Origin: Halodesulfovibrio sp. MK-HDV
GTDB taxonomy: Bacteria > Desulfobacterota > Desulfovibrionia > Desulfovibrionales > Desulfovibrionaceae
Direction: 5' to 3'
Assembly: GCF_009914765.1 (NCBI RefSeq)
Contig: NZ_WYDS01000001.1
Coordinates: 62,001-126,000, forward strand
DNA: 64,000 nucleotides
Every line of letters starts with the position of its first letter. Positions within the stretch are counted from its first letter, which is position 1. The notes under the pieces are model-generated. The model was not told the origin of the DNA and made no database searches. It saw only the letters and a program-made list of their open reading frames with translations. Shown here one piece after another: positions 27,524 through 34,516 of this stretch. Made by a program: the position numbers and the translations under genes.

Positions 27524-27757
27524 TTAGTTGTCAGCTGGGGAGCACAGGTTGCACCACACGAAACCCTGCCGTGTAGAATAGTTGTCACCAGAGCAGATAG
27601 GGCGGCCGCATGTATCGCAGCAGGCAACAACCGGAGTGTTGTTAACTTCTGCAACTTCCAAATGGTATGGGGCTTCTGCCAGATTGTTTTTGAAATGACT
27701 TGGCAGATTGTAGACTTTGCACACGCCATTCTGTGTTGTGATGGTCACGCTAATCAT
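27524..27757 (-). CDS. Small zinc-binding phage protein
   Basis: A 77-residue protein with two Cys pairs, CCDTCGRPI and FVWCNLCSP, separated by about 20 residues, which suggests one zinc site. The ATG at 27757 has GGAAGGAGAGG directly upstream, a strong ribosome site. It is followed 11 bases later by the multi-ribbon gene. Function unknown. Confidence 0.7.
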   Translation of the reverse strand: MISVTITTQNGVCKVYNLPSHFKNNLAEAPYHLEVAEVNNTPVVACCDTCGRPICSGDNYSTRQGFVWCNLCSPADN

Positions 27758-27835
27758 ATCCTCTCCTTCCAGTTGGCAGGCACGGAGCCGAAGGAAGAAC
27801 CCCGCACCTGCTTGCCATCCTGAGTTGGTTGAAAA

Positions 27836-27964
27836 CTATATTGCCTCAGTAAGAAGTTCCCCAAGGCTGAGATAGGTCGCAAACACTAGGAGCATTATTC
27901 CCGCCATGCAGATACGGTTGATAAAACCGGTGCTTGGTAGTTGCTTTTCGCTGTACTCATTCAT
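27836..27964 (-). CDS. Very small phage membrane protein
   Basis: A 42-residue protein starting MNEYSEKQLPSTGFINR with one hydrophobic segment (ICMAGIMLLVFATYLSLG). An upstream in-frame ATG at 28075 would include a stem-loop region and is not favoured. AAGG occurs 13 bases before the chosen ATG, so the ribosome site is weak. It would be the first gene of the leftward early operon. Confidence 0.45.
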   Translation of the reverse strand: MNEYSEKQLPSTGFINRICMAGIMLLVFATYLSLGELLTEAI

Positions 27965-28012
27965 GCTGCTTCTACCTTGGTGATTAAGGTGTTGGATTCT
28001 CGCGCCCCGTAG

Positions 28013-28036
28013 GGCGGTTCCGTACATGGAACCGCC
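28013..28036. repeat. Perfect hairpin in leader of left early operon
   Basis: GGCGGTTCC and GGAACCGCC flank a 6-base loop. There is no following T run. It lies in the 250-base untranslated leader between the early promoter and the first gene, a position where antitermination or attenuation elements occur in other phages. Confidence 0.6.
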
Positions 28037-28218
28037 GAGCGCACTCTCCAAACAACAGGAGATTATCGGCTGCACACAACAGCCCTACGGTTCACGAAAC
28101 AAAATCCTTTCCAGTAAGCCGAATCCCGTACTTCCCAGATTGGCACCCAAGACAAGACGGACTAACAACGGTGCTATGCTCGCGTTGCGTTTGGTCTTTT
28201 TCTTGCGGCGTAAAGAAA

Positions 28219-28271
28219 GTATGACTCAAGGCAACTTTTTATGTCAACGAAAAAATGACTCAAGGTAACTC
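28219..28271 (-). promoter_or_regulatory. Leftward early promoter with two operator copies
   Basis: On the minus strand a consensus TTGACA (28247-28242) is followed after 17-18 bases by TCATAC/CATACT. Two copies of a 16-base element, TGACTCAAGGTAACTC (28256-28271) and TGACTCAAGGCAACTT (28222-28237), flank and overlap the promoter. A third related copy is at 30105-30120 between repressor and Cro-like genes, which marks these as repressor operators. The 28,037-28,310 stretch otherwise holds no supported gene. Confidence 0.65.
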
Positions 28272-28311
28272 ATGATTTAAAAAATAGTGAAGAAAGAAAA
28301 ATTTAGGATGA

Positions 28312-29376
28312 TTAGTTCGAACTAGGTAAGGCCAGAGGGATAGTTCTATATTTTGGGAGGGTAGCGGCGGCAATAGCTAATGCTTCATGGACAGATTTTG
28401 AATTTGGACGTTGCTTACCAATTCCTTCGATTTTAGCGTCAAGAATTTTACCGTCAACAATTTCAACAGAAACTTGTAGGAACGCCGTTTGCGCTTTTTT
28501 TTGATCAACAGCTGCGTCTGTAATTCTTTTTAGTTCTTCTCGGTCATCAGGGTGAAGACCAGCTGTTGAAGCCCAAACGATTCTTTTATTAATCTTAATT
28601 TGAATTGTTTGCTTGTCATAGTTCTGGCAGTCAATCTTGTAAGCGCCATCTAGTTTAAAAGGCATGCTCTCAATTGCTTGTTCTTCAATTTTGTTTTGCT
28701 GAATTTTAAAACGAAGTTCCTGCCCAGATACTTTAGGTGCAGCACCAATTTTAAATGTTCCGGTATCTGAAATAATACCTGCTATGGCATTTGGGGTTTT
28801 AGAGTTGTTTTTGGCTGCATTAATAGCCTCTTTTACGATAGGGCTTTTTTGGGCGGCCAGTTCAAGTTGACGAATTGCAAATTTAGTATCTTCCACCTTA
28901 ACGACAGAAAGATAATCTATGTACTTTCCTCCAAGGTTTGTAGCAAGGTGAGTTCCACAGCCTAATGCAAAGATGCCTAGTGCAAGTTTTAGAGCTTTCA
29001 TTTTTTGCTCGGGGGCAAAGTTTTTCATGAAACTATCAAATGCACGAATCGCATTTGTGACCTCTGCGATTAATGATCCTTTCCGGAGTGTTGCTTTAAT
29101 AACTAATTCAGGGTGGTATCGGAGAGAGTCGAGGGTTATCTTTTCGCCGGATATCTGGTTGTAAATTCCTAAAAAATCTTCTTGGATGGCTGTAATTAAT
29201 TGGCTGATTCTATAATCAACAATGGTAGGGTCTTTGAAGTAAGGGTCATCGATTGTTATCGTAAAAGCTAAATTGCTATCAATAACAATATCATCAAAAT
29301 GAACTGTTCCAGCTATGTCTGTTAACGTACTAAGTACTAGGCCAAAAGGTGTTTTGGCTTGGAAAGTTTTTGACAT
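28312..29376 (-). CDS. Unknown protein encoded behind the repressor (rex-like position)
   Basis: A 354-residue protein that I do not recognise. One hydrophobic stretch near residues 130-150 (LKLALGIFALGCGTHLATNL) could span or anchor in the membrane; the rest looks soluble, with a C-terminal region rich in Lys, Ala and Ile. It lies 128 bases downstream of the repressor on the same strand and upstream of the early promoter. It should therefore be transcribed with the repressor in lysogens, as lambda rexAB is. A role in exclusion of other phages is inference from position only. Confidence 0.75.
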   Translation of the reverse strand: MSKTFQAKTPFGLVLSTLTDIAGTVHFDDIVIDSNLAFTITIDDPYFKDPTIVDYRISQLITAIQEDFLGIYNQISGEKITLDSLRYHPELVIKATLRKGSLIAEVTNAIRAFDSFMKNFAPEQKMKALKLALGIFALGCGTHLATNLGGKYIDYLSVVKVEDTKFAIRQLELAAQKSPIVKEAINAAKNNSKTPNAIAGIISDTGTFKIGAAPKVSGQELRFKIQQNKIEEQAIESMPFKLDGAYKIDCQNYDKQTIQIKINKRIVWASTAGLHPDDREELKRITDAAVDQKKAQTAFLQVSVEIVDGKILDAKIEGIGKQRPNSKSVHEALAIAAATLPKYRTIPLALPSSN

Positions 29377-29504
29377 GTAAGACCCTTACGATCAGTCGGT
29401 TTGTTTGTGCTTACTATCTTTAGAGGGTATGAGTTGCAAGTGATGACGTGTTTTTAAACAGCACTGCCCCCGCGGCTTTGGTAAGCCTCCCCCTCGGATG
29501 ACCC

Positions 29505-30098
29505 TTACGCTGATCGTGTGCTATCAGCTTTAGCAGTAGCTGTTTTTCTTTCTTGTTCCAGTTTTTTTGAGGCCCTTTTATGAATTAATGATTCTCCGAC
29601 TTCTATCAGCGTGCAGATTGAAGTCATAATCGTCGGTGTAACTGGCAGCTCACCGTTAAAAACAGCATTAATTTCTAAAGCTTCAATTCCTGTTTTTTCA
29701 GCTATGTCTGAAATGGTCAGATCAGTATCTTTTGCAAATTCTACAAGAACATTTTTTATGACAAGGTCGTATGCTGTAATAGTTTGAATTTTCTTTTGTG
29801 CTTTTGCCGTGTTGCTAAAAAGTGTCTCATAGGGAAGATTTAGTGCGTCGGCATAGCGCAACATTGCTCCGAATGTAGTTCTTTCCCCACCTCGTTCTTC
29901 GCTAATCCAGCGTGAGACGGATTCTTTACTAACACCAAGCAGTTTACCAATTTCTTTTTGTGTGTGCCCTTTGGCTCTGAGGTTCATCACTTCTTTCATG
30001 ATAATCCCCCATGCGTAGGCATTTTCTGGGTCGTACATAACCATACGATCTTTTTTACGTTCTTTTGAGTTGTCTTGTGGCAATTTTTGGCTTTGCAT
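29505..30098 (-). CDS. Phage repressor-like HTH regulator
   Basis: Up to 197 residues with a helix-turn-helix (MNLRAKGHTQKEIGKLLGVS then KESVSRWISEE) in the N-terminal third and a second helical region that could also hold an HTH-like fold (ADTDLTISDIAEKTGIEALE). There is no S24 peptidase-type C-terminus, so induction would not follow the classic RecA-cleavage route. It is divergent from a Cro-like gene, with an operator copy between them. The start is uncertain: ATG 30098 is used, but ATG at 30044 or 30038 is possible and none has a good ribosome site. Confidence 0.8.
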   Translation of the reverse strand: MQSQKLPQDNSKERKKDRMVMYDPENAYAWGIIMKEVMNLRAKGHTQKEIGKLLGVSKESVSRWISEERGGERTTFGAMLRYADALNLPYETLFSNTAKAQKKIQTITAYDLVIKNVLVEFAKDTDLTISDIAEKTGIEALEINAVFNGELPVTPTIMTSICTLIEVGESLIHKRASKKLEQERKTATAKADSTRSA

Positions 30099-30104
30099 GT
30101 GAGG

Positions 30105-30120
30105 TGACTCATGGTATCTT
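30105..30120. promoter_or_regulatory. Operator and extended -10 of the Cro-like gene
   Basis: TGACTCATGGTATCTT matches the two operator copies at 28.2 kb in 13 of 16 positions against the closer one. Within it TGG TATCTT looks like an extended -10 element for the plus-strand gene at 30128, with TTTGCA about 16 bases upstream as a weak -35. Confidence 0.5.
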
Positions 30121-30127
30121 TTTGTTT

Positions 30128-30376
30128 ATGAAAAATATTATCGAACAATATCGGCAGAAAAGGGAACTAACTTTTGCAGCTCTTGGTCGAAGTTGTGGAT
30201 TAACTGCTGCAGCCGTTCTTCGTCACTGCAAGGGAGAAAGAAAAATCGGTGGTGAAGCTGCGCTTCGGTATCATATAAAATTAGGCATTCCGCTTAATGA
30301 GCTGAGACCGGAGTTGTTCGCACAGGGAAGCCCGACAGGGATAACTCACTGTAGCAGCCTGAGTCAAAAAGGGTAG
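30128..30376 (+). CDS. Cro-like HTH protein
   Basis: An 82-residue protein with a compact helix-turn-helix (RELTFAALGRSCGLTAAAVLRHCKG). It is divergent from the repressor gene and shares an operator with it. No Shine-Dalgarno sequence precedes the ATG at 30128, and the proposed -10 lies only about 8 bases upstream, so the message could be leaderless. It is the first gene of the rightward early operon. Confidence 0.7.
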   Translation: MKNIIEQYRQKRELTFAALGRSCGLTAAAVLRHCKGERKIGGEAALRYHIKLGIPLNELRPELFAQGSPTGITHCSSLSQKG

Positions 30377-30422
30377 GCGAAATTTATTATAGAACTGTCT
30401 ACCTTTTAAGGGAGCGTAGAAA

Positions 30423-30878
30423 GTGCCCAAGAACAATATGCAGCCGTGGGAATTGATGATTGATGCAAAGTTAGTTCTCGGAATGGGGCTGCTGAAAAAG
30501 ATTTTTCAGGTTGGAGAAAAGCAGCTGTACAGGCAAATGCGCAATCCTGATCTTGATGGAGATAACGCTCGGCCTGTGATCGATAGGGTTCGTGTGCTGC
30601 TGCAAAACCTGCACGAAGTGGGCGGTGATGAAACCGCCCACGCAATCTTGCAGTTTTTAGCTTTGCCAGCTGGCTACACCTGTCTGCCCATAGAGCAGGG
30701 TTGCCCTACGTGTGATGATGTGAGGGCAGAGTGTTTGGAAGATTATCCAACTTTGGTGCAGCTGCACGAAGCCGTGCGCGATGGGCAGGATATGCGCGCG
30801 GTTCAAACCCTGCTGGATGAGCATGTGGATGAAGTGCGGCAAACTGTGACTTTATATGAGCAAGAGCAAGGAGAGTAG
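30423..30878 (+). CDS. CII-like phage regulatory protein
   Basis: A 151-residue protein with a helical N-terminal half (LVLGMGLLKKIFQVGEKQLYRQMRNPDL) and a segment GDETAHAILQFLALPAGYTCLP that resembles the phage CII regulatory family. Two Cys residues occur in GCPTCDDV. The start is GTG at 30423 with GGGAGC upstream. It follows the Cro-like gene and precedes early genes on the same strand. The family match is by pattern and moderate. Confidence 0.6.
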   Translation: MPKNNMQPWELMIDAKLVLGMGLLKKIFQVGEKQLYRQMRNPDLDGDNARPVIDRVRVLLQNLHEVGGDETAHAILQFLALPAGYTCLPIEQGCPTCDDVRAECLEDYPTLVQLHEAVRDGQDMRAVQTLLDEHVDEVRQTVTLYEQEQGE

Positions 30879-30881
30879 AAG

Positions 30882-31106
30882 ATGACTATGAAGTTAACTG
30901 ACTTGATAAAGGAAGTAGAAACTGCTGCGGCAGAGGCAACATGTGGTGAAATACATTGTTCCTCGGAAGGTAACATGTATGTTGCCTGTTTTTCCGTAAC
31001 GGCAAATTTAGACGACGATGGCAACGTGTCTTCTGGCCTTGGCGGGAAATATGCCGCAACAGTTCAATTCAATGTGATGAAGGTTTTGGAGCAGGCTAGA
31101 TCGTGA
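30882..31106 (+). CDS. Small early phage protein
   Basis: A 74-residue protein of mixed helix and strand character (MKLTDLIKEVETAAAEATCGE ... VACFSVTANLDDDGN ... YAATVQFNVMKVLEQ). The ATG at 30882 has AAGGAGAG upstream and lies 3 bases after the CII-like gene. Not recognised. Its 3' end overlaps a convergent gene by 11 bases. Confidence 0.65.
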   Translation: MTMKLTDLIKEVETAAAEATCGEIHCSSEGNMYVACFSVTANLDDDGNVSSGLGGKYAATVQFNVMKVLEQARS

Positions 31107-31326
31107 TTCCGTTTTTTTTTGCAATCTCTTGTAGCAATGCGTTGTTTTTTCTTTCGAGATCATATGTTGCAATGATGCGACAGATGTTTCCATTTTCGTT
31201 AAATTTGCACTCTTCTACCGTGCATTCATGATCTCCAGTTCGAGTGTGAGGATTAACATAACCGTTTAGGCCTGATCGGCTGGGGAGGATTGTTTTAGCA
31301 AAAGGACATGTTTTAGACATACTCAT
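31096..31326 (-). CDS. Small cysteine-containing phage protein, convergent orientation
   Basis: A 76-residue protein (MSMSKTCPFAKTILPSRSGLNGY...) with HECTVEECKFNENGNICRI, suggesting a metal-binding cluster. The start at 31326 has AAGGAACC about 7 bases upstream. The gene opposes its neighbours. An A9 (coding strand) tract near its 3' end at 31112-31120 is in frame and the protein ends naturally. Function unknown. Confidence 0.55.
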   Translation of the reverse strand: MSMSKTCPFAKTILPSRSGLNGYVNPHTRTGDHECTVEECKFNENGNICRIIATYDLERKNNALLQEIAKKNGITI

Positions 31327-31667
31327 GGGTGGTTCCTTGTTTGGATTCGGGTTTGATAGTCTGCCTAACTTTTTAATAAAAAAAGAAATTTTATCCAAGG
31401 AGAAAATTTAAAATAACAGTGTGGTGACAATTGCAATGCAGACACATTGCAGGGGTATGTGTTTAGTCTGCCGTTATCTACTCGGTAGCCTGCAAAAAAT
31501 GCTAGTGAGCTTGTAGGAATATATACGTTGTACAGGTTTTGCTAAACATATGAGTGAAGTGCAGAAAAAAGTCCTTTGTACAACAATAGCGTTGCAGAAA
31601 GATAACTTTAGCCTTGGGCAAAAATATGCAATCCCCTTAAAAATCGAATTAATTTAAGGAGAAAGAT
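31327..31667. other. Intergenic region with promoter candidates and an RBS-masking hairpin
   Basis: About 340 bases separating the convergent small gene from the replication genes. CCTTAAA (31636-31642) can pair with TTTAAGG (31654-31660), which covers part of the AAGGAG ribosome site (31657-31662) of the next gene. TTGTAC elements occur at two places but no clear promoter can be fixed. Confidence 0.4.
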
Positions 31668-31973
31668 ATGAACGAAAAAGCATATGCATGGGCTTGGAAT
31701 CAGGAAGTTGAAAGTGCAGAACAAAAAGTTTTGCTGCTGGCTTTGGCTTTTGAAGCGGATGAACACAATGTGTGCACCGTTTCGTATGAAGAGCTTGAAA
31801 CAAAGACTGTGATGGATAGGTCATTACTTTCAGGAACAATTGAGCAACTTAAAATAATGGGCAAGATTTCCATTGCGGAAAGTTTCAGTACTGAGAAGGC
31901 AAACTTTATGTGCCAACTTGTCGGCGTGCAGGATGTTGATCAGTGGACAAGGATGGTAAACAGGGAAAAGTAA
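31668..31973 (+). CDS. HTH protein, paralogue of the replication initiator N-terminus
   Basis: A 101-residue winged-helix-like protein. Its layout (AYAWAWNQEV, EQKVLLLALAFEADEHNVC, SYEELETKTVMDRSLLSGTIEQLKIMGKI) matches the first 75 residues of the next gene (MRWVWSLQIV, TDKFVLLSMADRADERHCC, SMSRLQFDTG). It has no C-terminal replication domain. It may modulate origin use or transcription. AAGGAG directly precedes the start. Confidence 0.65.
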   Translation: MNEKAYAWAWNQEVESAEQKVLLLALAFEADEHNVCTVSYEELETKTVMDRSLLSGTIEQLKIMGKISIAESFSTEKANFMCQLVGVQDVDQWTRMVNREK

Positions 31974-32012
31974 TTCCCTGAATTTTGTAAGGACAGGAAG
32001 GCGGTTTTACTA

Positions 32013-32988
32013 ATGAGTTTTGACGCAATGCGCTGGGTTTGGAGCCTACAAATTGTAAAAGGGACAGACAAGTTTGTTCTTCTATCTATGGCAGATAGGG
32101 CAGACGAACGGCACTGCTGTTATCCTTCGATGAGTAGGCTACAGTTTGACACTGGCTTAAATATTAAAACAATTGAGGCAGCACTGCGCCGATTAAGAGA
32201 TGCCGGAATAATACAGAAAACAGGGCGTAAAATGGGCCAAACAAAAAGTACGCCCGAGTACCGATTAATTGGTGTGCGTGGGCGTGAAGAAGCCTTTAAA
32301 GAAACGAAGCACATTTGTAAAACCGCCACCTTTTCTGAACAGAAAAAAAAAGCACCCCCAAAATAGGAGTACCCCCAAAAACGGTGCACCCCCAATTTTA
32401 CCAACAAGCTACCCCGAAATAGGGGGTGGGAGCTCCCCCAATTTTACCGAGAAGCACCCCCAAAATAGGGGGACAGAACCTATCATAGAACCAATCAGTA
32501 AACCTATCACTGAATCTTCCACTTCTTTCCCTGTGGGTGAAAGTTTTCCGTTGGCATCAACTCAGCAAATAAGTCAGCAGCAAATAATTTGCACTTTGCC
32601 GTTGAATGACGGTTCTGACTTCGAGGTGACTCAGGGCTTTGTCGCAGAGGTAGCTCCGCTGTACCCAAACGTGGATGTGGTTCAAGCATTAAGAGCCATG
32701 AAGGGGTGGCTTATTGGAAACCAGAAGCGCAGGAAGACGCGCAGGGGCATAAAGGCGTTTATTACTGGGTGGCTTTCCCGTGAACAGGATAAGCCGAAAG
32801 CAGTTGGGGCGGCTTATGAGCAAGGGCAAGCACCGCAGCCGAGGTCATACCGTGACTGTGTGGACTTGGAGCAGCGGCAGGAGAATGATTTCTTGAATCA
32901 GCTACAGGAGCAGCTTGATGGAAAACGTGACAGTGGAGCGAATTCGCTTGGAGCTGGGCAAGCTCAATCTGCGATTACACCCAACTAG
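32013..32988 (+). CDS. Phage replication initiator, split by a +1 A9 tract
   Basis: Frame one from ATG 32013 encodes a winged-helix domain (residues 1-110, HTH_36 type) and runs into an A9 tract at 32343-32351, after which it stops at 32366. The next frame continues without stop through a Pro/Asn-rich linker to 32988. Its C-terminal domain includes PNVDVVQALRAMKGW and GIKAFITGWLSREQDK, a segment typical of phage replication proteins that contact the helicase. With eight A the gene encodes one 324-residue protein, close to lambda O in size and architecture. The linker DNA holds an iteron cluster. It could be a sequencing error, a real break or a slippage site. Confidence 0.75.
32354..32469. 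repeat. Iteron cluster inside the initiator gene (candidate phage origin)
   Basis: Six related elements begin at 32354, 32371, 32388, 32411, 32434 and 32456. Two are identical (ACCCCCAAAATAGG at 32354 and 32456). The others are variants such as ACCCCCAAAAACGG, ACCCCGAAATAGG and CCCCCAATTTTACC. Start-to-start spacing is 17, 17, 23, 23 and 22 bases. This resembles the iteron array of lambda ori, which also lies within the initiator gene between its DNA-binding and helicase-contact domains. Confidence 0.6.
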
Positions 32989-33334
32989 CCGGTACCGCGT
33001 GGCAGAAATGACCGCGCTGGTGGAGATGATGCTTGAAGACTTAGCGCCGTACCGGATCAGCGATGTGGAATTCTGCGCAGTGATCTCCCGCTGGCGTGTG
33101 AAAAACAACTTTGTGCCTACTAGCCGTGATGTGCTCGAGCAGCTGGCAATTGTTCGCGAAGATATGAATTCGCATAAGCAGCTGGCCTTGAACGGTGCAC
33201 CGGAATCGAGAGAGGAAGTGTTCTCTGAGGAGTACTGCGAGGCTGCATTGCAGAATATAGCCAGCATCCTTGGCAAGGTTAATGCCGCGAGTCCGGCAAA
33301 GAATACGCCGCGTCAGTATGGCAGCAGGGTGTAA
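32918..33334 (+). CDS. Unknown early protein overlapping the initiator (possible helicase-loader position)
   Basis: A 138-residue mostly helical protein (VERIRLELGKLNLRLHP ... EFCAVISRWRVKNNFVPTSRDVLEQL). The ATG at 32918 has GGAG about 8 bases upstream and lies inside the initiator 3' end, so translation is probably coupled. In lambda the loader P follows O in this position; similarity in sequence was not recognised, so that role is only a positional guess. Confidence 0.65.
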   Translation: MENVTVERIRLELGKLNLRLHPTSRYRVAEMTALVEMMLEDLAPYRISDVEFCAVISRWRVKNNFVPTSRDVLEQLAIVREDMNSHKQLALNGAPESREEVFSEEYCEAALQNIASILGKVNAASPAKNTPRQYGSRV

Positions 33335-33515
33335 GTTTTCGCCACCCACGCCGGAATCCATAGGCTGCATCAGCTGGGAACAGGCGAAAGGGTGGAAAGA
33401 AAAGTATTCGCACTTGAGGCCGTGCAAGCTAGTTGGCTGGAAATGGCGGTATGTGAGGGATTGTGTAGGGTGTGAGAATACTGTTTTGAAAGATGGGGTG
33501 TCAGGGAAGGTGTAA
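33318..33515 (+). CDS. Small basic Cys/Trp-rich protein
   Basis: A 65-residue protein starting MAAGCKFSPPTPESIGCISWEQAKGWKEKY, with Trp-rich LVGWKWRYVRDCVGCEN. It overlaps the upstream gene by 17 bases. The Cys pair CVGC could bind metal. Not recognised. Confidence 0.55.
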   Translation: MAAGCKFSPPTPESIGCISWEQAKGWKEKYSHLRPCKLVGWKWRYVRDCVGCENTVLKDGVSGKV

Positions 33516-33555
33516 ACCTTCCCTGGTTATTAACAAGAATGCATTAGTAAAGGGC

Positions 33556-33816
33556 CTACTGGAGACTTATTTTCAAAAACTCTATGAGCATCTGAATTAT
33601 GACAGGGCTTAGATCATGCAGTAGCTTTGCATGATCCTGTCCCATGTTAGCGCCAAGCGTAGCCGCAAAACAAAGTGCATAGCTGCTAAAAAACACCCCT
33701 TTCCAAGATTTAAACTTGCTAGGTTTAGCCTTGGTAGTGGCTTCGTCGGCTTTTTCAAGACGTCGAAGGAGTTCCTCGAGGAGCAACTCTTGTTGAGCAA
33801 TAGAGGGATCTACCAT
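33556..33816 (-). CDS. Small phage membrane-associated protein
   Basis: An 86-residue protein. The N-terminal amphipathic helix (QQELLLEELLRRLEKADEA) is followed by one probable membrane segment (GVFFSSYALCFAATLGANMG). The ATG at 33816 has an AGGAGG site upstream, which makes it a credible gene although it opposes its neighbours. A lysis-related or exclusion role is possible, but no family is recognised. Confidence 0.6.
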   Translation of the reverse strand: MVDPSIAQQELLLEELLRRLEKADEATTKAKPSKFKSWKGVFFSSYALCFAATLGANMGQDHAKLLHDLSPVIIQMLIEFLKISLQ

Positions 33817-33946
33817 AGTGCTCGCCTCCTATTCTAGATTTCACCTGTTGGAGACAGGGAGTGATAAAAAATGTGCGGAGGTAGTTCTTTTAGAGTTCTA
33901 TCTATTCTTAAAAATTGAGAAAATCAACTTATAAAGGGAGTTTTAA

Positions 33947-34516
33947 ATGAGCCAAAATTTTCTTCCAGCGCATTTTGCGATCGAGGAGCTTATTCCACCG
34001 GTGGCGCTGTTGCCGCAGAACATGCAGCAGGTTTACGCGAGTAATCCGCAGAAGTTGTTTCGCTGCTTTGATCAGCTGGCACTAGTAACGCTTGATCGGC
34101 TGCGTAAGCGTTACGGCTCCTGCTTAGTGAATAACTGGAAGGCGTTTAGCCCAGAGGATGCGCTTGATCTAAGTAAAAAGCATATCTTCCGTTTCTCCGG
34201 CTTTCGTCCATGGGAGTGTGAAGAGGGCGCGACCTTATCTGAGCATCGAATGTTCCGCGCCTTTGATTGCAAGTTCCGCAACGTTTCACCGGCAGAGATC
34301 TGGGCCGACATGCAGGCAAAAACAAATGCGCCGGAGTTTGAACACATCCAGCGCATTGAAGCTTTCGACGGTATGAGTTGGTTTCACTTCGATACCGGCC
34401 AGCACGAGCGTTACGGTGAAGCTGTGCGGGTTATTGGGTATCGGGGGGATCGTGGCGGGTTAGGGGAGTATTTAAAAAGGCCAGCTTTCACGGAAGAGAT
34501 AGAATATATTTCTTGA
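33947..34516 (+). CDS. Endolysin, peptidase M15 family
   Basis: A 189-residue protein with the M15/DD-peptidase zinc site: His100 and Asp107 in SEHRMFRAFDCKF and His147 in WFHFDTG, preceded by FRFSGFRPW. These enzymes cleave peptide bonds in the cell wall, so it is the best candidate for the phage endolysin. No signal peptide is present, so release would need the holin encoded 9 kb downstream. Its 3' end overlaps by about 45 bases the corrected 3' end of the membrane gene on the other strand. Confidence 0.8.
   Translation: MSQNFLPAHFAIEELIPPVALLPQNMQQVYASNPQKLFRCFDQLALVTLDRLRKRYGSCLVNNWKAFSPEDALDLSKKHIFRFSGFRPWECEEGATLSEHRMFRAFDCKFRNVSPAEIWADMQAKTNAPEFEHIQRIEAFDGMSWFHFDTGQHERYGEAVRVIGYRGDRGGLGEYLKRPAFTEEIEYIS

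Noticed and set aside
28026-28268. Plus-strand open frame across the leftward promoter
   Set aside because: It has no ribosome site, runs through the promoter and operators, and its product is not protein-like.
32343-32420. dnaX-type minus-one ribosomal frameshift at the A-AAA-AAG sequence in the initiator gene
   Set aside because: A minus-one shift enters a frame that stops after about 23 codons. The long downstream frame needs plus-one, minus-two, or one A fewer.
32354-32469. CRISPR-like repeat array
   Set aside because: Repeats are about 14 bases with 3-9 base gaps inside a coding region and no cas genes are present; iterons explain them better.
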